From a virus: 23,146 nucleotides of DNA. Made by a program: the position numbers and the translations under genes. A model generated the notes under the pieces. That model made no database searches. It saw only the letters and a list, made by a program, of their open reading frames with translations, and was not told the DNA's origin. This document shows positions 14,571-20,902 of the stretch, in pieces; within the stretch, counting starts at the first letter, position 1; each line of letters opens with the position of its first letter. The stretch is from positions 1 through 23,146 of IMG/VR virus record IMGVR_UViG_3300030118_000563; one strand, written 5' to 3'.

Positions 14571-14912
14571 CTACCCCGTTTTCTTCTTCATAGCGTTTAT
14601 ATACTTTCTGTATACGGCGCTAGAAGCAGATTTCTTTGCGGCTTTTGCTCTTTGTTCCATAGCTACAGCCGCTTGAATTTTGTGAGCATGTGTGCGCCCA
14701 CTTTTTTTAATCTTGCGTATGCTTGCCTCTGCGTCCTTTACAGTGGCAAACTTTAGCCCATGTATTGTACCCCGTGGGTTTTCATCAGTATAGAGGTCAC
14801 TGTGTTTTTTTGACCTTGCAGGCTGACCTTTTTTTCTTGGTATCCTTCTGCTTGTTCGCTTTCCTTTGGGCTTCGTAACCTGACTGCCCATATTAGCTCT
14901 AGACATAACCAT
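14571..14912 (-). CDS. Basic phage protein with HAHKIQAA motif
   Basis: A 113-residue basic protein. The N-terminal third is Lys/Arg/Pro-rich and probably disordered. The rest carries SDLYTDENPRGTIHGLKFAT, then VKDAEASIRKIKKSGRTHAH and KIQAAVAMEQRAK, a combination that recurs in small proteins of marine and freshwater phages. Two possible ATG starts lie nine bases apart... six bases of coding (MVM); the first overlaps the preceding stop (TAATG) and is preferred for coupling. No membrane span or catalytic site is seen. It precedes the connector gene and belongs to the basic cluster. Confidence 0.66.
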   Translation of the reverse strand: MVMSRANMGSQVTKPKGKRTSRRIPRKKGQPARSKKHSDLYTDENPRGTIHGLKFATVKDAEASIRKIKKSGRTHAHKIQAAVAMEQRAKAAKKSASSAVYRKYINAMKKKTG

Positions 14913-15169
14913 TACGTCTTTCTATGCCTCCGAACCTTTTTTGCCACCCTCTTGGGCTGTTTAGAAAACTGCTTACCCTTCTTGGTGTCTGCTCTCTTTT
15001 TTCTAGTCGTTGCCGCATATTCTTTTGCAGACAAAGACTTTATGGCGCTAGAAGGCAGGTAACGCTCACCAGTTGCTTTTGCCCCTTGTGTGCTTGGCTT
15101 GCCAGACTTAGTCCGCCACTTTTGCTTAGTCCATTTCTCTAAGCTTTTCTGAGACTTTTTTCTTGCCAT
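14912..15169 (-). CDS. Very basic phage protein, DUF5872-like
   Basis: An 85-residue protein in which about one residue in three is Lys or Arg. The core SLEKWTKQKWRTKSGKPSTQ, GAKATGERYLPSSAIKSLSA and KEYAATTRKKRADTKKGKQF closely follows a conserved phage domain that I believe is DUF5872. The start has no visible Shine-Dalgarno site: the 11 bases before the ATG are A/T except for one C/G region further up, so initiation may rely on the A/T-rich leader. Its stop overlaps the next start by one base. Function is not known; nucleic-acid binding is plausible from charge. Confidence 0.7.
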   Translation of the reverse strand: MARKKSQKSLEKWTKQKWRTKSGKPSTQGAKATGERYLPSSAIKSLSAKEYAATTRKKRADTKKGKQFSKQPKRVAKKVRRHRKT

Positions 15170-15180
15170 ATTAAATAATA

Positions 15181-15654
15181 CTATGAAAACACAGCCAGAA
15201 CAATAAGAAGAAAGACAACGGATACGCCTGCAATTACAGAAGCAACGAGCATGCCAAATTTTATTTCTTCATTTCTTTTTCTTCTTTTTCTTTCTGCTTC
15301 TATCTTAGCCTGCTTGATAGCCTCCTTTTCCTCGGCAATCCTTTTGTTTCTTTCGGCAATAATGGCTCGCCATGTTCCGTAACCAAACCTATTATCAATT
15401 AATACCGAAATTTCTTGGAGTTGCTCCTGCGCTAATTTGGCGTCAATAACAGAGTGAGCCGCCTCCTTGGACTGACCAATAATTGATTTATCGCCAAACC
15501 GCTTCTTTTGTACTTGCTTCTCCCCTTCAAAAAGACCGTCCAGTGCGCCTGCTATATCCCTTATATCATTTACAGTGTTGATATTGCTCTTAATAAAATC
15601 TACAGACTTCTGGACTAAAGCAATGCCTGCCAAACCTGTTGATATGGGGTCCAT
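15181..15654 (-). CDS. C-terminally membrane-anchored phage protein
   Basis: A 157-residue protein. Residues 1-60 are moderately hydrophobic and helical (MDPISTGLAGIALVQKSVDF, then DIRDIAGALDGLFEGE). GYGTWRAIIAERNKRIAEEK starts a long, highly charged helix (about 95-130, with AERKRRKRNEE). The protein ends in one clear membrane span of about 24 residues (MLVASVIAGVSVVFLLIVLA) with almost no tail beyond it. It is the only membrane protein in the middle of the basic cluster. It could be an ejected internal protein that reaches the host membrane, or a tail-anchored accessory protein. AGGTG precedes the start. Function is unknown. Confidence 0.68.
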   Translation of the reverse strand: MDPISTGLAGIALVQKSVDFIKSNINTVNDIRDIAGALDGLFEGEKQVQKKRFGDKSIIGQSKEAAHSVIDAKLAQEQLQEISVLIDNRFGYGTWRAIIAERNKRIAEEKEAIKQAKIEAERKRRKRNEEIKFGMLVASVIAGVSVVFLLIVLAVFS

Positions 15655-15661
15655 GTTTCAC

Positions 15662-15892
15662 CTAGTCTCTATAGCCTCCGCCAGCTTTCTTGTAGGCTGA
15701 GGCTAACATTTGAGCCTTTCTTGCGCTCCACTGACCGGGCTTACCCCCCTTCCCGCCAGCTTTAATTCTGTTAAATAACTTTTTTCTCATGGTGGGCTTT
15801 GTGTAATTACCCGCCTCGTTAACTCTTGATTTGGTTTTGCCGCCCTTTTTCATAGCGATGGGTTTGGGACAACCCTTTCTTCCTGCTTTCAT
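15662..15892 (-). CDS. Lysine/glycine-rich small phage protein, DUF6321-like
   Basis: A 76-residue basic protein. After an N-terminus of MKAGRKGCPKPIAMKKGGK, it contains RVNEAGNYTKPTMRKKLFNR, then IKAGGKGGKPGQWSARKAQM and LASAYKKAGGGYRD. This EAGNYTKP...GGKPGQWSARKAQ pattern is a conserved phage domain, which I believe is DUF6321; the number is from memory. The MKKGGK stretch echoes the MKSKGMKRGG repeats of the protein at 12491-12742. The ATG overlaps the preceding stop by four bases. Function is unknown. Confidence 0.7.
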   Translation of the reverse strand: MKAGRKGCPKPIAMKKGGKTKSRVNEAGNYTKPTMRKKLFNRIKAGGKGGKPGQWSARKAQMLASAYKKAGGGYRD

Positions 15893-16248
15893 TTCTTTTT
15901 CCTGCCGTATTTCTTGTGCTTCTGAGATTTAGGCGGAGACTTTTTAGACCCGCCCTTTGACCACAACTCTTTGTTTGCCCAATATGCCGCCGACATTTTG
16001 CCCTTGGCTATGTTCTTTCCGTGTCGTGCTTTAAAGTTTTTCCGTGCCGCCGCAGAATAGTTGTGTCCCATAGAGCTGTCGCCATAATGGATGAGCTTAA
16101 CCTTGTCACCCTCTTTGGCAAGAACCATGCCTTTTTTCCCAGCACGATTAGAGCGCTTGGGCTTGTTAAAACCCGCGAACTTTGTGCCTCTATATTCAAT
16201 ACCCCCGCTAGGGAGGCGCTTCACACCGGGATATTTTGTTTTAGACAT
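15889..16248 (-). CDS. Lysine-rich small phage protein with conserved core
   Basis: A 119-residue, strongly basic protein. The middle part, with KVKLIHYGDSSMGHNYSAAA followed by RKNFKARHGKNIAKGKMSAA and YWANKELW, matches a family of phage proteins with an aromatic 'GD..M..NYS..AR..F.ARH' core that I recognise but cannot name securely. The C-terminus is a Lys/Ser/Pro-rich tail (SKGGSKKSPPKSQKHKKYGR). It overlaps the next gene by four bases (ATGA). It opens the cluster of basic proteins between capsid and connector genes. DNA binding or a minor virion role is inferred only from composition. Confidence 0.65.
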   Translation of the reverse strand: MSKTKYPGVKRLPSGGIEYRGTKFAGFNKPKRSNRAGKKGMVLAKEGDKVKLIHYGDSSMGHNYSAAARKNFKARHGKNIAKGKMSAAYWANKELWSKGGSKKSPPKSQKHKKYGRKKK

Positions 16249-16523
16249 TAGGACAGAAACACTGTCACGCTATCACAATTAGTCAAATCCAAGTAAACAT
16301 CAGTCTCAAACAATATGCCGTTATCAGGTATATTCACGGCATGCGTTTGGGAGGTGGTAAACGACACATCAACCAAAGATGTGCCGCTTGCGCCCCCGTC
16401 CTTTAGCACGACTTGCGGGCTTCCAGAACTTGCTGTCTTCACATGAATTTGACGTACTCGCGCACGATTAGCAAATACCGTAGCGTCTGCTGTTTTAGTT
16501 ACTGCAAATACATCACTCGACAT
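16248..16523 (-). CDS. Small beta-rich virion protein
   Basis: A 91-residue protein made of short strands (RQIHVKTASSGSPQVVLKDG, VDVSFTTSQTHAVNIPDNG, LDLTNCDSVTVFLS). Its pattern resembles the 109-residue protein at 9608-9937, with a small molecule-like beta sandwich of about 90 residues, so the two may share a fold. GGGGG lies five bases before the ATG. The stop codon overlaps the next start by one base (TAATG), indicating tight coupling. No function is known; a small head or vertex protein is likely. Confidence 0.6.
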   Translation of the reverse strand: MSSDVFAVTKTADATVFANRARVRQIHVKTASSGSPQVVLKDGGASGTSLVDVSFTTSQTHAVNIPDNGILFETDVYLDLTNCDSVTVFLS

Positions 16524-16532
16524 GACGACCCC

Positions 16533-17153
16533 CTAGAATAATGAGTATTCTAGTTCAACAGTAAATCTTCCTGCTGATGCGTCTGCGTTTAATGTCGTTG
16601 TCGCCGCCGCATAAAGATTTTTGCTTGCGATAGGCGCAGAAACATTTGGCTCAAACACATGGAAATTACCTGCTGTATTATTAAAGTTAATGTCAATTTC
16701 AGTCACAGACCCTGCGGCAGAAACCTGTGGGTCAAAGATGGTCACACCTGCGCCGACAATCTCTGTGCCAGAGGACACGGCGGCGTTAGTTGCAGTGCCT
16801 GAAGTAGCACTAAGCTGTAAACTGCCGATAAGAGTTTGCCCACATGCTGTTGTAATACCAATTACCGCTTTATGAATAAAAAACTTTGTAGGCGTTACTA
16901 TGCCGTCTGGCGCATCCGTGTTGAGAGTACCAAGCTCTACAAGAACATCACCATCTGCATACGCAGAGGCCGTGTCTGTAGCGGCAAGAGTGCCAACAAA
17001 TGTTTGGATTTTTCTAGTACCAAGTGAAATAAGCTGACCAGTAGAGTTTACAGAAAAACCTGTCTCTGTAATCGCACCAGTTGTAGCGTTTTTGTTAATA
17101 ACATTGAATCCGCCTTCGGAACGAATCGGACCCGAAAAAGTAGAGTTAGCCAT
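16533..17153 (-). CDS. Beta-rich virion structural protein
   Basis: A 206-residue protein, rich in Thr, Ala, Val and Ser, first gene after the capsid terminator. It starts MANSTFSGPIRSEGGF, followed by FSVNSTGQLISLGTRKIQTF and a long set of alternating strands ending FTVELEYSLF. A good GGAGATAGAT site precedes the ATG. The opening motif reminds me of a structural protein seen after the capsid gene in other marine phages. There is no enzyme motif. A minor capsid or decoration role is the likely explanation, and a trimeric surface protein is an alternative. Confidence 0.65.
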   Translation of the reverse strand: MANSTFSGPIRSEGGFNVINKNATTGAITETGFSVNSTGQLISLGTRKIQTFVGTLAATDTASAYADGDVLVELGTLNTDAPDGIVTPTKFFIHKAVIGITTACGQTLIGSLQLSATSGTATNAAVSSGTEIVGAGVTIFDPQVSAAGSVTEIDINFNNTAGNFHVFEPNVSAPIASKNLYAAATTTLNADASAGRFTVELEYSLF

Positions 17154-17178
17154 ATCTATCTCCTGTCGTGGCTAGTGT

Positions 17179-17197
17179 CAGTCACACCATGTGACTG
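17179..17197. promoter_or_regulatory. Hairpin CAGTCACA-CCA-TGTGACTG in the capsid/tail gap
   Basis: A perfect 8-base inverted repeat with a 3-base loop, between the capsid terminator and the start of the next gene. It has no T-run. In the same gap a weak promoter-like pair on the minus strand (TTGCCG at the terminator, 17 bases, TATCCT) would start transcription just upstream of it, so it could be an operator or the 5' hairpin of the tail-operon message. The promoter is only a suggestion. The gap 17154-17271 holds no gene. Confidence 0.45.
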
Positions 17198-17223
17198 TCA
17201 GGAATATAAATAGGATACCCCAT

Positions 17224-17252
17224 AAAAAAGGGGGCGGCAACAGCCACCCCCC
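17224..17252 (-). terminator. Intrinsic terminator after the major capsid gene
   Basis: Read on the minus strand this is GGGGGTGGC, loop TGTT, GCCGCCCCC, then six T. The nine-pair stem contains one G-U wobble that would be a C-A mismatch in plus-strand RNA, and the T-run follows only in the minus direction. It is therefore oriented for minus-strand transcription. It lies 20 bases past the capsid stop codon. It probably ends or reduces transcription between head and tail genes. Confidence 0.9.
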
Positions 17253-17274
17253 TAAAAGTTATATGTAACTTTTA
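17253..17274. repeat. Palindrome TAAAAGTTA-TATG-TAACTTTTA over the capsid stop codon
   Basis: A perfect inverted repeat with 9-base arms and a 4-base loop. It includes the TAA stop of the capsid gene (17272-17274). Its 16-base core is, as reverse complement, identical to the core at 6298-6313. It directly precedes the terminator hairpin in the direction of transcription. It could be a processing or stabilising hairpin or a binding site. Confidence 0.7.
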
Positions 17275-18177
17275 CGCTCCCGGCGAACCGTAGATACCAA
17301 GTGGGTCGCTGACGCCGAAGCTGTAACGCTCACGAGCTTTGTAGCGAACATTACCTGTATCGAAGTCACCATCCATTTGCGTAGTCATTGGAGTTCTCTC
17401 GAAATGCTTCATGCCGTTAGGAACATCGGTAATCAAGAAGAAAGCGTCTGTGTCAGTCAGATAGTGATTGACACGGAAACCTTCAGGAATTGACCCGTTG
17501 TTCACCAATGCATTGATGTCATTATCGGAGGTTCCTGTCCGCATTTCAGATTGGAGCAATCTGGTTGCCACAAACATTAGCGCTGGTGGGACAATCAGCT
17601 TACGCGGACGTGCCGCAATAAGTAGACCGCGCTCATCAACAAAGGCGGCAATGTCAATGACAGCTTGTTCGAGAGATGTCTCGTTCAAGTCCGCGTCTGT
17701 GCTAAGTCTGTTGGCGTTGTTTCCGCCCTGTACTGTGGGGTGCGCTGTGTTAAACAGTGTCACACCATCGCCAGATTGGAATGTGTCAAAGCCAGTATTC
17801 AGCAACGCCGCCGCTTTGGTCTGCTTGGTATATGCCATAGCGCGAGCCAATGCTTTGGTGTAGCGAGCAGATAAACTGTCATACAGATTATCCTCTACCG
17901 CCTCTTCCGTTATTGAAAAGCCCATTGCCACGGTTTCGTGGTTATAACGGGCGGTGTACGACTCCTGCGCCGAATCGAATGAAATCGAAGAACCTTCTGG
18001 TTTAACAGGTGCGGCTCCGAATCCAGAGAGTTTGACCTCCTCTTCAAAGCTACGCTCTGATGATTCTGTCTCGTAAATCTCTGCATGTTCGTTTTCATAC
18101 TTCTCGTACTCAAGCCCGAATAGAGCGTTGAGTCCCGGCAGAAGTTCTTTAAGTAACTGTGGTCTTGCAATAGCCAT
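17272..18177 (-). CDS. Major capsid protein, HK97-fold, Mu gpT-like
   Basis: A 301-residue coat protein. It begins with ARPQLLKELLPGLNALFGLE, then a charged loop (EIYETESSERSFEEEVKLSG) that fits the E-loop of HK97-fold capsids. YNHETVAMGFSITEEAVEDN and LLNTGFDTFQSGDGVTLFNT are characteristic of the Mu gpT-like major head subunit family. The C-terminal FERTPMTTQMDGDFDTGNVR and YKARERYSFGVSDPLGIYG match the closing P-domain strands. An AGGAG precedes the start. No separate N-terminal delta domain or protease site is evident, in line with use of a separate scaffold. The gene ends directly at a palindrome and then a strong terminator, which probably sets its transcript apart from the weaker-expressed tail genes. 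Confidence 0.93.
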   Translation of the reverse strand: MAIARPQLLKELLPGLNALFGLEYEKYENEHAEIYETESSERSFEEEVKLSGFGAAPVKPEGSSISFDSAQESYTARYNHETVAMGFSITEEAVEDNLYDSLSARYTKALARAMAYTKQTKAAALLNTGFDTFQSGDGVTLFNTAHPTVQGGNNANRLSTDADLNETSLEQAVIDIAAFVDERGLLIAARPRKLIVPPALMFVATRLLQSEMRTGTSDNDINALVNNGSIPEGFRVNHYLTDTDAFFLITDVPNGMKHFERTPMTTQMDGDFDTGNVRYKARERYSFGVSDPLGIYGSPGA

Positions 18178-18188
18178 AACTTAATCTC

Positions 18189-18791
18189 CTATGCCGAGCC
18201 AGTAGCTGAACTATGCTGATGATAGTTAAACTTGCACACGAGAACAGGGAAAGATGTGCCTTTCTCGTCACCCTCATGTCCACCCAAGTAATCAATTACA
18301 CGGATGGGGTTTTGAGCGTCTGTGCTGAGTTCACTAATGTCCAAAGCAACCCGTGACACTTTCAAAGAAGTATTAGGGGCTGTTTGTACCAACAGCGTGT
18401 TTTTACCATAAATGTCATTCACATTTGTTGGCGCACCGTCTGCCTGAATAGTAAACAGGACATTCGGGTCGTCAACAACATACGCCATAATATCTGAAGC
18501 TGTTGTGCTTGCAGGATATAATGTGCTGAATGTTTTTTGGTTTGTATTCGGGTCTGTATAAGACACACCCATGAAAATTCCGACGATATCAATTTCTGTT
18601 GAATCGTCGCCTGTGCCAGATTGTTTCTCAATCGTTGTAGCCGTGCCACCGTCTACGAGGTGAACAACGTCACCCGCCGCAATAGCGGTCCCGTAGCCGG
18701 ATGCGATTGGATACTGACGCATAACCTCAAGCGAGCCTGAGTCTAGTCGTCCGATTGGTCGCAATCCAAAAGGTGCTGATGAAGCTGACAT
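18189..18791 (-). CDS. Putative head decoration/stabilisation protein
   Basis: A 200-residue, beta-rich, cysteine-poor protein immediately upstream of the major capsid gene. The opening SSAPFGLRPIGRLDSGSLEV, followed by YPIASGYGTAIAAGDVVHLVDGG, is a pattern common in phage structural proteins encoded beside capsid genes. The latter part (TLYPASTTASDIMAYVVDDP, then FTIQADG) also suggests a compact beta-barrel. The ATG at 18791 has an excellent TAGGAGG site eight bases upstream, as expected for an abundant virion protein. A lambda gpD-like capsid-stabilising role is inferred from position and fold-like pattern; it could instead be another head surface protein. Confidence 0.65.
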   Translation of the reverse strand: MSASSAPFGLRPIGRLDSGSLEVMRQYPIASGYGTAIAAGDVVHLVDGGTATTIEKQSGTGDDSTEIDIVGIFMGVSYTDPNTNQKTFSTLYPASTTASDIMAYVVDDPNVLFTIQADGAPTNVNDIYGKNTLLVQTAPNTSLKVSRVALDISELSTDAQNPIRVIDYLGGHEGDEKGTSFPVLVCKFNYHQHSSATGSA

Positions 18792-18843
18792 AATATATGC
18801 CTCCTAGCTAAATTAAAAATTAAGCAAGGACGCCTCCCCTACC

Positions 18844-19287
18844 TTACTTTCCAAATGTCGTGCGCGTAGTTTTCTCCGGTCTAAGGATTGGCATACGCGG
18901 GTCGGATTCTCGCATCAAGTTATTATCGACAGACTCCATCTGATGTGATGCCTGTTCCCTCATATACTCTCTGCGAGCTTCCACATTTTCGGTGGAGTTC
19001 TTACAAAGTAACAATCCCCCAACCTCTACATTGCCCTCGAACCTACTGTCGATATCTGGCAACACTTGCATTTCAGGATGCTCGTCAGCTTTTACTGCTT
19101 CCCAGCCTTCACGAAAACGAGATGACACGTTTTTGGTGTCAGAGTTTCCAAGGGTGCTTGTTCTTACCCAACGATACTCTACGCCATTTTCCTGCTCTGG
19201 GTCAGGTAGTGCGGAAGGTCTTACCCAAGCCTTCTTCCGTTGCGTCTTTTCTCGCGTCTGTGTGGTGCGTGGTTTCCGGTCAGCCAT
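18844..19287 (-). CDS. Hypothetical head-module protein
   Basis: A 147-residue protein between scaffold and decoration-like genes, overlapping the scaffold end by eight bases. A clear AGGAG (in ACAGGAGCAAGCTAATG) precedes the ATG. The N-terminus is very basic (ADRKPRTTQTREKTQRKKAW), followed by a mixed region with EYRWVRTSTLGNSDTKNVSS and a C-terminus ending MPILRPEKTTRTTFGK. There is no signal peptide, membrane span or known catalytic motif. I have the impression that this type recurs next to capsid genes in marine podoviruses, but I cannot give it a function. Its place argues for a role in head assembly, for example as a minor head or packaging-vertex protein. Confidence 0.7.
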   Translation of the reverse strand: MADRKPRTTQTREKTQRKKAWVRPSALPDPEQENGVEYRWVRTSTLGNSDTKNVSSRFREGWEAVKADEHPEMQVLPDIDSRFEGNVEVGGLLLCKNSTENVEARREYMREQASHQMESVDNNLMRESDPRMPILRPEKTTRTTFGK

Positions 19288-20248
19288 TAGCTTGCTCCTG
19301 TTTTAAAAGTTGCGCCGCATATTGTTCGGGGGTAATCCCCAGCCGCTTGGCGAGTGCGACTTGTGTAGAGGTTAGTTGCACCTTGCGTGATTTACTTGCA
19401 CTCCGTTGTGCGGGGGCAACCACGTTGCCAGCTTGATTGCGGGGTGCTTCCTCTTGTCCGCTACCAAACTTGTCTGGGAACCTTACGAGCATTTCAGCAT
19501 CAAGCTGTTTATAATACTCGATTGGGTCATCAAGGGGGCTTACGCCATTCTTTACAAGGTCTTGGTGTACACCCATAGCATACGCCGTCATCTTGTCATC
19601 CTTGTTGAACCACGGGTTCGCTTCACTCCATTCTACATCAATTCTGGTGGGTTTGTGAACCTGTGGTCGTGAATTTTCTTTAGGGGCAACCTGTGGCCTT
19701 TGTTGCGGCAGGTTTTGATATAATGGTTGATACTGGTCAGCCTGTATTTCTGAGGCTTGCGCCTTTGTTAAAAGCATTTGAGCATCTGCTATGGCCTCTG
19801 GGTCGCCTGTGTTAAAAGCTTCTGTATAGGCTCTTTTAGCCGCCGCAACTTCGGCGGTTGCCCTGCCCTTTGCCTGCTCTATTAAAACATTTTCACCCGC
19901 TTTTAAACTTTCACGCAATCTTTGATTGTCATTAAAAGTTTGCTGGGCAAATGCAATGGCTTCTTCACGCTGTCTATCTGCCTCCTCCTTGGCTCTACGC
20001 TCTTCGTGATATTCATATTTAAGTTGTTTGATTCTTTTTTGAACACGCTCGCTGTATTGTGCGGCCTCGCCCTCGTCCTCATCTGCTGTTTCTGCGGGGT
20101 CTGCTCTCGGCGGGACACGGTCTTCAATCGGCCTGTCATCAACAACCTCAATTTCAAAACCGTCATCTGCGCCTGTCTCTTGAGTTTCTTCGCCTTGGTC
20201 TACAGGCTCAAACTCGGTTTCATCTTCTATTTTACTTAGCTCACTCAT
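19280..20248 (-). CDS. Capsid scaffold protein
   Basis: A 322-residue protein with the composition and position of a scaffold, which guides coat assembly and leaves before or during packaging. Residues 1-60 are strongly acidic and probably disordered. Residues 62-135 are a charged helical, coiled-coil-like region (SERVQKRIKQLKYEYHEERR and on). A Gln/Pro-rich linker follows near 175-205. The C-terminus is basic with a helix-turn-helix look (SKSRKVQLT, then VALAKRLGITPEQYAAQLLK), matching the coat-binding tail seen in podovirus scaffolds. It overlaps the co-chaperonin gene by four bases and the next gene by eight. No protease gene is visible nearby, so removal may be without cleavage. The call rests on features and location more than on sequence identity. 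Confidence 0.82.
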   Translation of the reverse strand: MSELSKIEDETEFEPVDQGEETQETGADDGFEIEVVDDRPIEDRVPPRADPAETADEDEGEAAQYSERVQKRIKQLKYEYHEERRAKEEADRQREEAIAFAQQTFNDNQRLRESLKAGENVLIEQAKGRATAEVAAAKRAYTEAFNTGDPEAIADAQMLLTKAQASEIQADQYQPLYQNLPQQRPQVAPKENSRPQVHKPTRIDVEWSEANPWFNKDDKMTAYAMGVHQDLVKNGVSPLDDPIEYYKQLDAEMLVRFPDKFGSGQEEAPRNQAGNVVAPAQRSASKSRKVQLTSTQVALAKRLGITPEQYAAQLLKQEQANG

Positions 20249-20625
20249 ACTCTTTTAACTCCCCTTGGGTCTTCAACAACAGCTTCAACAGTATCATCGT
20301 TTATTATGCGGAACTCTTGGTTCTCAACTTTAAAACGTGTGCCAGAATAAGAGCGAAACACAACCCAATCGCCCTCTTCACAATAAGGGCCGCTTGGAAA
20401 CTTGTCTTCATCCTTATAAGCTTCGTTGCCCATCATTAGAACAAGCCCAACCACAGATGCGGTTGACTCTTGTTGCTTCATACTGTCTGGGAGAAACACG
20501 CCGCCATCTGTCTTTTCTTCAAGGGATGGCATCGCAATTAAAAGTTTATAGCCCTTCGGCTTCGGCATGATAGCTTTTTTCTTTAGGCGCTCCATGTCCA
20601 AGTCTTTGACATCGGCTGAATACAT
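20245..20625 (-). CDS. GroES-like co-chaperonin (Cpn10 family)
   Basis: A 126-residue protein of the Cpn10/GroES family, which caps the GroEL chaperonin during folding. After a 20-residue N-terminal extension, PKPKGYKLLIAMP forms the first beta strand. EEKTDGGVFLPDSM (residues 36-49) matches the GroES mobile loop; V43-F44-L45 sits where the GroEL-contacting IVL tripeptide lies. GDWVVFRSYSGTRFKVENQE (85-104) and FRIINDDTVEAVVED are the closing strands. ATG 20625 has an AGGAAG site four bases upstream; M11 and M20 are possible alternative starts. It overlaps the scaffold gene by four bases (ATGA), which ties it to capsid assembly. No GroEL is seen in the window, so it presumably works with host GroEL, like T4 gp31. 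Family call is strong; role is inferred. Confidence 0.88.
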   Translation of the reverse strand: MYSADVKDLDMERLKKKAIMPKPKGYKLLIAMPSLEEKTDGGVFLPDSMKQQESTASVVGLVLMMGNEAYKDEDKFPSGPYCEEGDWVVFRSYSGTRFKVENQEFRIINDDTVEAVVEDPRGVKRV

Positions 20626-20639
20626 TTCACTTCCTAGCA

Positions 20640-20706
20640 GTGGATAAGGTCCACAGTCCTTGCGAGGCTAATTCCTCGTTGTCTAAAAGTTATCGTAAAC
20701 TTTTAG
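20640..20706 (-). promoter_or_regulatory. Three consecutive hairpins upstream of the co-chaperonin gene
   Basis: The 90-base gap 20626-20715 holds no gene but three perfect inverted repeats: GTGGA/TCCAC (20640-20654, 5-base loop), CGAGG/CCTCG (20663-20678, 6-base loop) and CTAAAAGTT/AACTTTTAG (20683-20706, 6-base loop). None is followed by a U-run on the minus strand, so they are not ordinary intrinsic terminators. They would form in the leader of the co-chaperonin mRNA or between co-transcribed messages. RNA processing, mRNA stabilisation or a protein-binding operator are all possible; I cannot choose between them. Confidence 0.55.
20683..20706. repeat. Palindrome CTAAAAGTT-N6-AACTTTTAG
   Basis: A perfect inverted repeat with 9-base arms, starting ten bases beyond the stop codon of the 61-residue gene in the transcription direction. 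Its AAAAGTT/AACTTTT arms match the palindromes at 17253-17274 and 6298-6313, so it looks like one of a family of dispersed intergenic elements. Confidence 0.6.
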
Positions 20707-20715
20707 AAAACGCAA

Positions 20716-20901
20716 CTACTGCTCAGTAACTTTTTTGTTGAGTTCTAAAATCTCTCTCTCAACAATAGCCAACGCTTCTATTTTTCCTGTGATGTATTTG
20801 TATTCTGTGAAGTCTTTTGCGCCCCCACCCGCAAGGTGGTCAGCGCACTCATTCATATACTCTCTAATCTTGAGTTGGAGAGCCTCTAATATGGGGTCCA
20901 A
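20716..20901 (-). CDS. Conserved-looking small phage protein, TTG start
   Basis: A 61-residue protein of unknown function lying one base after the preceding stop. The start codon is TTG (20901-20899). I accept it because a strong GGAGG sits five bases upstream and there is no other start codon near the beginning of the frame. The protein looks helical, with a central HLAGGGAKDFTEYKYITG segment and an acidic/hydrophobic C-terminal helix (IEALAIVEREILELNKKV). Small proteins of this size and style commonly accompany podovirus portal genes. No catalytic motif is visible. It is followed by a 90-base non-coding leader with three hairpins. Confidence 0.7.
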   Translation of the reverse strand: MDPILEALQLKIREYMNECADHLAGGGAKDFTEYKYITGKIEALAIVEREILELNKKVTEQ

Positions 20902-20902
20902 A

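Noticed and set aside
15181-15654. The tail-anchored 157-residue protein as a spanin or holin
   Set aside because: It sits in the structural module 14 kb from the lysis genes, has its span at the very C-terminus and lacks a lipoprotein or spanin-type partner.
17190-17240. Sigma70-like promoter (TTGCCG, 17 bases, TATCCT) in the capsid/tail gap
   Set aside because: Each box matches consensus at about four of six positions and the first lies inside the terminator stem, so it is not strong enough to list as a promoter.
20640-20706. Hairpins upstream of the co-chaperonin as terminators
   Set aside because: None is followed by a U-run in minus-strand RNA, and the downstream gene follows closely.
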